A stretch of DNA of 8,558 bases from Planctomycetota bacterium. Lineage in GTDB: Bacteria; Planctomycetota; SKW154. The notes beneath the pieces were generated by a model. The model did no database searches, was not told the DNA's origin, and was given only the letters and a program-made list of their open reading frames with translations. Shown here one piece after another: positions 6,294-8,558 of the stretch (within the stretch, counting starts at the first letter, position 1; the number at the start of each line of letters is the position of its first letter). The stretch lies in contig JAOAAR010000063.1 of assembly GCA_026418755.1 (NCBI GenBank), forward strand, positions 1 to 8,558. Direction: 5' to 3'. Both the position numbers and the translations under genes were made by a program.

Positions 6294-7433
6294 TTACAAC
6301 GCCTCTTTAAGTAGTTGCGAAATGTCTGCGCAGCGCAAGATTCCTTCCTTGTTCTCTGTGATTATGCTATCCGCCATGTTCGCATAACAATATGGGCAAG
6401 CGACCGCTAACACTTGTGCCCCGACGGCAGAAGCCTGATTCACCCGAATGTCGGCGAACCTCTCTCCTTTCTTTGTGTCCATCCAGATTCTTCCTGAGCC
6501 ACCGCCGCAGCATAGCGCCCCCTCCCGTTCCTCTTCCATCTCCACCAAGTCATAACCTGCAGCCCGCAGTACCTCACGGGGCACATCGTAGATTCCACTA
6601 TGACGCCCCAAATAACACGGGTCGTGATATGCGACCTTCAAGGGCTTTTCAGCCTTCGCTTTGAGCCTTCCTTTTTTCAGCAAATCAGCCAAAATCTCTG
6701 TGTAGTGAAAGACCTCGAAGTCAGCACCCAATTCAGTATATTCATTCTTGAATGTCCAGTAACAATGCGGCGAAATGGTAATGATTCTTTTCGCACCCGC
6801 AGTCTTGAATGTTTCTATGTTCTGCTGCGCGCAGGACTGAAACAGGTCTTCTGCGCCTGCCTTCCGCGCAGCCTCACAACAGCAGACCTCTGATTCGGCA
6901 ACCGCACCAAAACTGAGCCCTGCAGCCTCAAGCAGACTGACAAGAGCCTGCGCCATACATTGAGTCAGAGAATCATAAACAGCAGCACAACAGACGAAAA
7001 GATAGTACTCCATCGTCGGTTCAAACGGCTTGATTCTAATGTTTTTTATGAAGTCGGCGCGTAGTTTCCGCTCACCGACATACGGATTCCCATCAGTCGC
7101 TATAGAACTCAATGCCCTTCGCAAATCAACCGGCACCATCTGACTCTCAACCATAATCCGCCTTAAAGAGCGCCAGAAGTCTATAATCTTCACCCCACGC
7201 GGACATCTCTGAACACACATATTACATCCCACACAGAGCCAGTTGTCATTCGCTTCTATGTTCAGAACGCCTAACGCTGCCTCGTGCATCGCCCGCCTGA
7301 TATTAAGAGCACTCACACGATTCCACGGACATAAGCCCGTGCAAGTGCCGCACTGATAACAGAGGCGGAACACATCTCCACCCGCCTCTTTTATCATATC
7401 CCGTCCGTCGAGAAACGGAGAGACCACTTCCAT
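6294..7433 (-). CDS. HdrC-HdrB fusion (HdrD-type) heterodisulfide-reductase-like iron-sulfur protein
   Basis: A 379-residue cytoplasmic protein. The HdrC-like N-terminus carries two [4Fe-4S] motifs: Cys25, 28, 31, 35 (CYQCGTCTGLCP) and Cys67, 70, 73, 77 (CVGCNMCVQRCP). The HdrB-like C-terminus has two CCG modules. Module 2 is complete: DPC (Cys273), CCGGG (Cys308-309) and CPYC (Cys346, 349). Module 1 has Cys148-149 and Cys184-186, but SPHC at 221-224, where the usual CPxC has lost its first Cys (TCG codon). In methanogens such modules hold the noncubane clusters that reduce heterodisulfide. Here, beside metVF and mvhD, the protein more likely relays electrons between MvhD and MetVF. ATG 7433 follows a GAGGGGG site; the gap to metF is 16 nt and to mini-hdrA 10 nt. 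Confidence 0.9.
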   Translation of the reverse strand: MEVVSPFLDGRDMIKEAGGDVFRLCYQCGTCTGLCPWNRVSALNIRRAMHEAALGVLNIEANDNWLCVGCNMCVQRCPRGVKIIDFWRSLRRIMVESQMVPVDLRRALSSIATDGNPYVGERKLRADFIKNIRIKPFEPTMEYYLFVCCAAVYDSLTQCMAQALVSLLEAAGLSFGAVAESEVCCCEAARKAGAEDLFQSCAQQNIETFKTAGAKRIITISPHCYWTFKNEYTELGADFEVFHYTEILADLLKKGRLKAKAEKPLKVAYHDPCYLGRHSGIYDVPREVLRAAGYDLVEMEEEREGALCCGGGSGRIWMDTKKGERFADIRVNQASAVGAQVLAVACPYCYANMADSIITENKEGILRCADISQLLKEAL

Positions 7434-7449
7434 ACCGCATATCCCCCTC

Positions 7450-8385
7450 TCACTTCACCTCAGGGCGAGGCAAAAGTTTCGCCTGCGCCATTATTTCGGG
7501 TACTTTCTCTTCCCATTCAATCGCCATCAAATGAATCCCTGCTACTCCTTCCACTTCTCGCAGTTCCTGGATTTGCTCAACACAGATTTTTATCCCTTCT
7601 TCCTCTCGTTTATCTTTCGGTGCCGCCTTTAGCCGCTCAATGTATGAATCAGGAACAGTCATTCCAGGAACAGATGTCGCCATATACTTCGCCATCCCGA
7701 CCGACTTAAGCGGAGTCACCCCCGCAAGAATATAACATCTCTTGTGCAAACCGCTGTCAACCACGCGCTTCATCCATTCCTTGAATCTCGGTATATCGTA
7801 AATGCACTGGGTCTGAATAAACTGACATCCTGCATCAATCTTTTTCTTCAGGCGGATGTGGCGGAACTCAAGCGGGTCGGCAAACGGGTTCTCCGCCGCC
7901 CCGATGAAGAAATACGGCTTACCTTCAATCTCCTCTCCTGTTAAAGTCTTTCCTTCATCTCGCATTTTTTTAACCATTGCAATCAGCGAGACGCTGTCCA
8001 AATCATAAACTCCTTTCGCAGTCGGAAAGTTGCCGAACTTCTGATGGTCACCAGTAAGACACAAAAGATTATGAATCCCTAACGCTGATGCCCCGTATAA
8101 ATCCGCCACCATAGCGATTCTGTTCCTGTCGCGACAAGTCATCTGCAAATTCGGCTCAATACCCTTTTCTTTAAGGAGTAAACTAGTCGCAAACGAACTC
8201 AAACGCGCAACAGCGGTTTGACAATCAGTCACATTCACAGCATCCACATTGCCTTTCAAATACTGGGCTTTCTTCTCAATCACAGAGCGGTCAGCGCCTT
8301 TCGGCGGACCACACTCGCCTGTCACAACAAACTCTCCACTCTCAAGCAACTTTTGTAGTCTGCTCGTAACCTCTCCATCGCCCAT
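7450..8385 (-). CDS. metF: 5,10-Methylenetetrahydrofolate reductase (MetF, acetogen type)
   Basis: A 311-residue TIM-barrel flavoprotein that reduces methylene-tetrahydrofolate to methyl-tetrahydrofolate, a step of the methyl branch of the Wood-Ljungdahl pathway. Visible family motifs are VVTGECGPPKGAD (Glu24 at the position of the catalytic Glu), VDAVNVTDCQTA (about 47-58), QMTCRDRNRIA (81-91), LGIHNLLCLTGDH (102-114), F-I-Q-T-Q-C-I-Y-D, and I-L-A-G-V-T-P-L-K-S. Length and motifs fit the acetogen-type MetF, which works with the zinc/iron-sulfur partner MetV, and the metV end lies immediately upstream. ATG 8385 is preceded by AGGAG with a 9-nt spacer. Co-location with hdr and mvh genes suggests the electrons come from H2 through the hydrogenase, and not directly from NADPH. 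Confidence 0.93.
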   Translation of the reverse strand: MGDGEVTSRLQKLLESGEFVVTGECGPPKGADRSVIEKKAQYLKGNVDAVNVTDCQTAVARLSSFATSLLLKEKGIEPNLQMTCRDRNRIAMVADLYGASALGIHNLLCLTGDHQKFGNFPTAKGVYDLDSVSLIAMVKKMRDEGKTLTGEEIEGKPYFFIGAAENPFADPLEFRHIRLKKKIDAGCQFIQTQCIYDIPRFKEWMKRVVDSGLHKRCYILAGVTPLKSVGMAKYMATSVPGMTVPDSYIERLKAAPKDKREEEGIKICVEQIQELREVEGVAGIHLMAIEWEEKVPEIMAQAKLLPRPEVK

Positions 8386-8428
8386 CTTTATCTTCTCCTA
8401 TTCCCTTCTCCTACACCTCAAAAAGCCG

Positions 8429-8558
8429 TCAATAGACTCTCTTGTCCAATTGCGGCAGTTGCCAGTTCTTTGCACTTACAGGAGTCTCTAACAAATGGGC
8501 ACGCCCCAACTCAGTTGAACGCTTAACAATCTTGTCCCAGGCGCACTCGCGGTTCTGA
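8429..8558 (-). CDS. metV: MetV, C-terminal end only (MTHFR C-terminal zinc/Fe-S partner protein)
   Basis: The frame is open from the right window edge to TGA 8431-8429 (42 codons visible). The residues include N-R-E-C-A-W-D-K-I, then R-x-x-E-L-G-R and a late N-W. They resemble the tail of the MTHFR C-terminal (MetV) family, which typically ends with RECVW-x-x-I-Y-E-R, an L-G-R or E-G-R turn and a P-x-x-W segment. Position directly before metF on the same strand, 43 bp away, agrees. MetV forms the electron-entry partner of MetF in acetogens. Only the tail is visible, so its metal-site cysteines cannot be checked except for the one in REC. Confidence 0.75.
   Translation of the reverse strand, partial: QNRECAWDKIVKRSTELGRAHLLETPVSAKNWQLPQLDKRVY

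Noticed and set aside
8429..8431. TGA ending metV as a Sec codon
   Set aside because: The protein already reaches the family's usual C-terminus, and the frame closes again at TAG a few codons on.

Overview
The window looks like part of the chromosome of an anaerobic, selenocysteine-using bacterium with the folate (methyl) branch of the Wood-Ljungdahl pathway. Bacterial ancestry is suggested by strong AGGAG-type ribosome sites, a lipobox lipoprotein, a sigma70-like promoter and SECIS hairpins placed inside the coding sequence just after UGA, as in bacteria. I cannot assign a phylum from the sequence alone. No tRNA, rRNA, CRISPR array, insertion sequence or phage gene was recognised.

Left part (1-3074): a plus-strand gene fragment with a C-terminal DUF1080/LamG-like beta-sandwich domain runs into (15-bp convergent overlap) a minus-strand creatininase-family metallohydrolase. 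The latter is translationally coupled (TGATG) to an upstream secreted BNR/Asp-box lipoprotein, which has its own promoter.

Right part (3258-8558): one tightly packed minus-strand operon, read metV (3' end only) - metF - hdrC/hdrB fusion - a 54-codon HdrA N-terminal mini-gene - mvhD - mvhG - mvhA. Together these would pass electrons from H2 (MvhA, MvhG) through MvhD to a heterodisulfide-reductase-like protein and on to methylenetetrahydrofolate reductase MetVF. The flavin-carrying body of HdrA, the bifurcating centre of known Mvh-Hdr and MetFV-Hdr complexes, is absent from the window.

The main discovery is that both mvhA and mvhD are interrupted by in-frame UGA codons exactly where conserved cysteines belong. 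MvhD has Sec66 in place of the first Cys of its GGC-x4-C-H-Y motif. In MvhA both cysteines of the N-terminal nickel-binding CxxC (RI-CGVC-PGAHH) are UGA, giving U-G-V-U at residues 67-70, while the C-terminal CxxC stays Cys. Each gene has a perfect hairpin whose loop begins exactly 22 nt after its (last) UGA. Ordinary gene calling would split both genes into fragments or lose the N-terminal nickel ligands. A [NiFe] hydrogenase with two selenocysteines in the L1 motif, one at the bridging position, differs from the classical [NiFeSe] enzymes known to me, which carry one Sec in the C-terminal motif.
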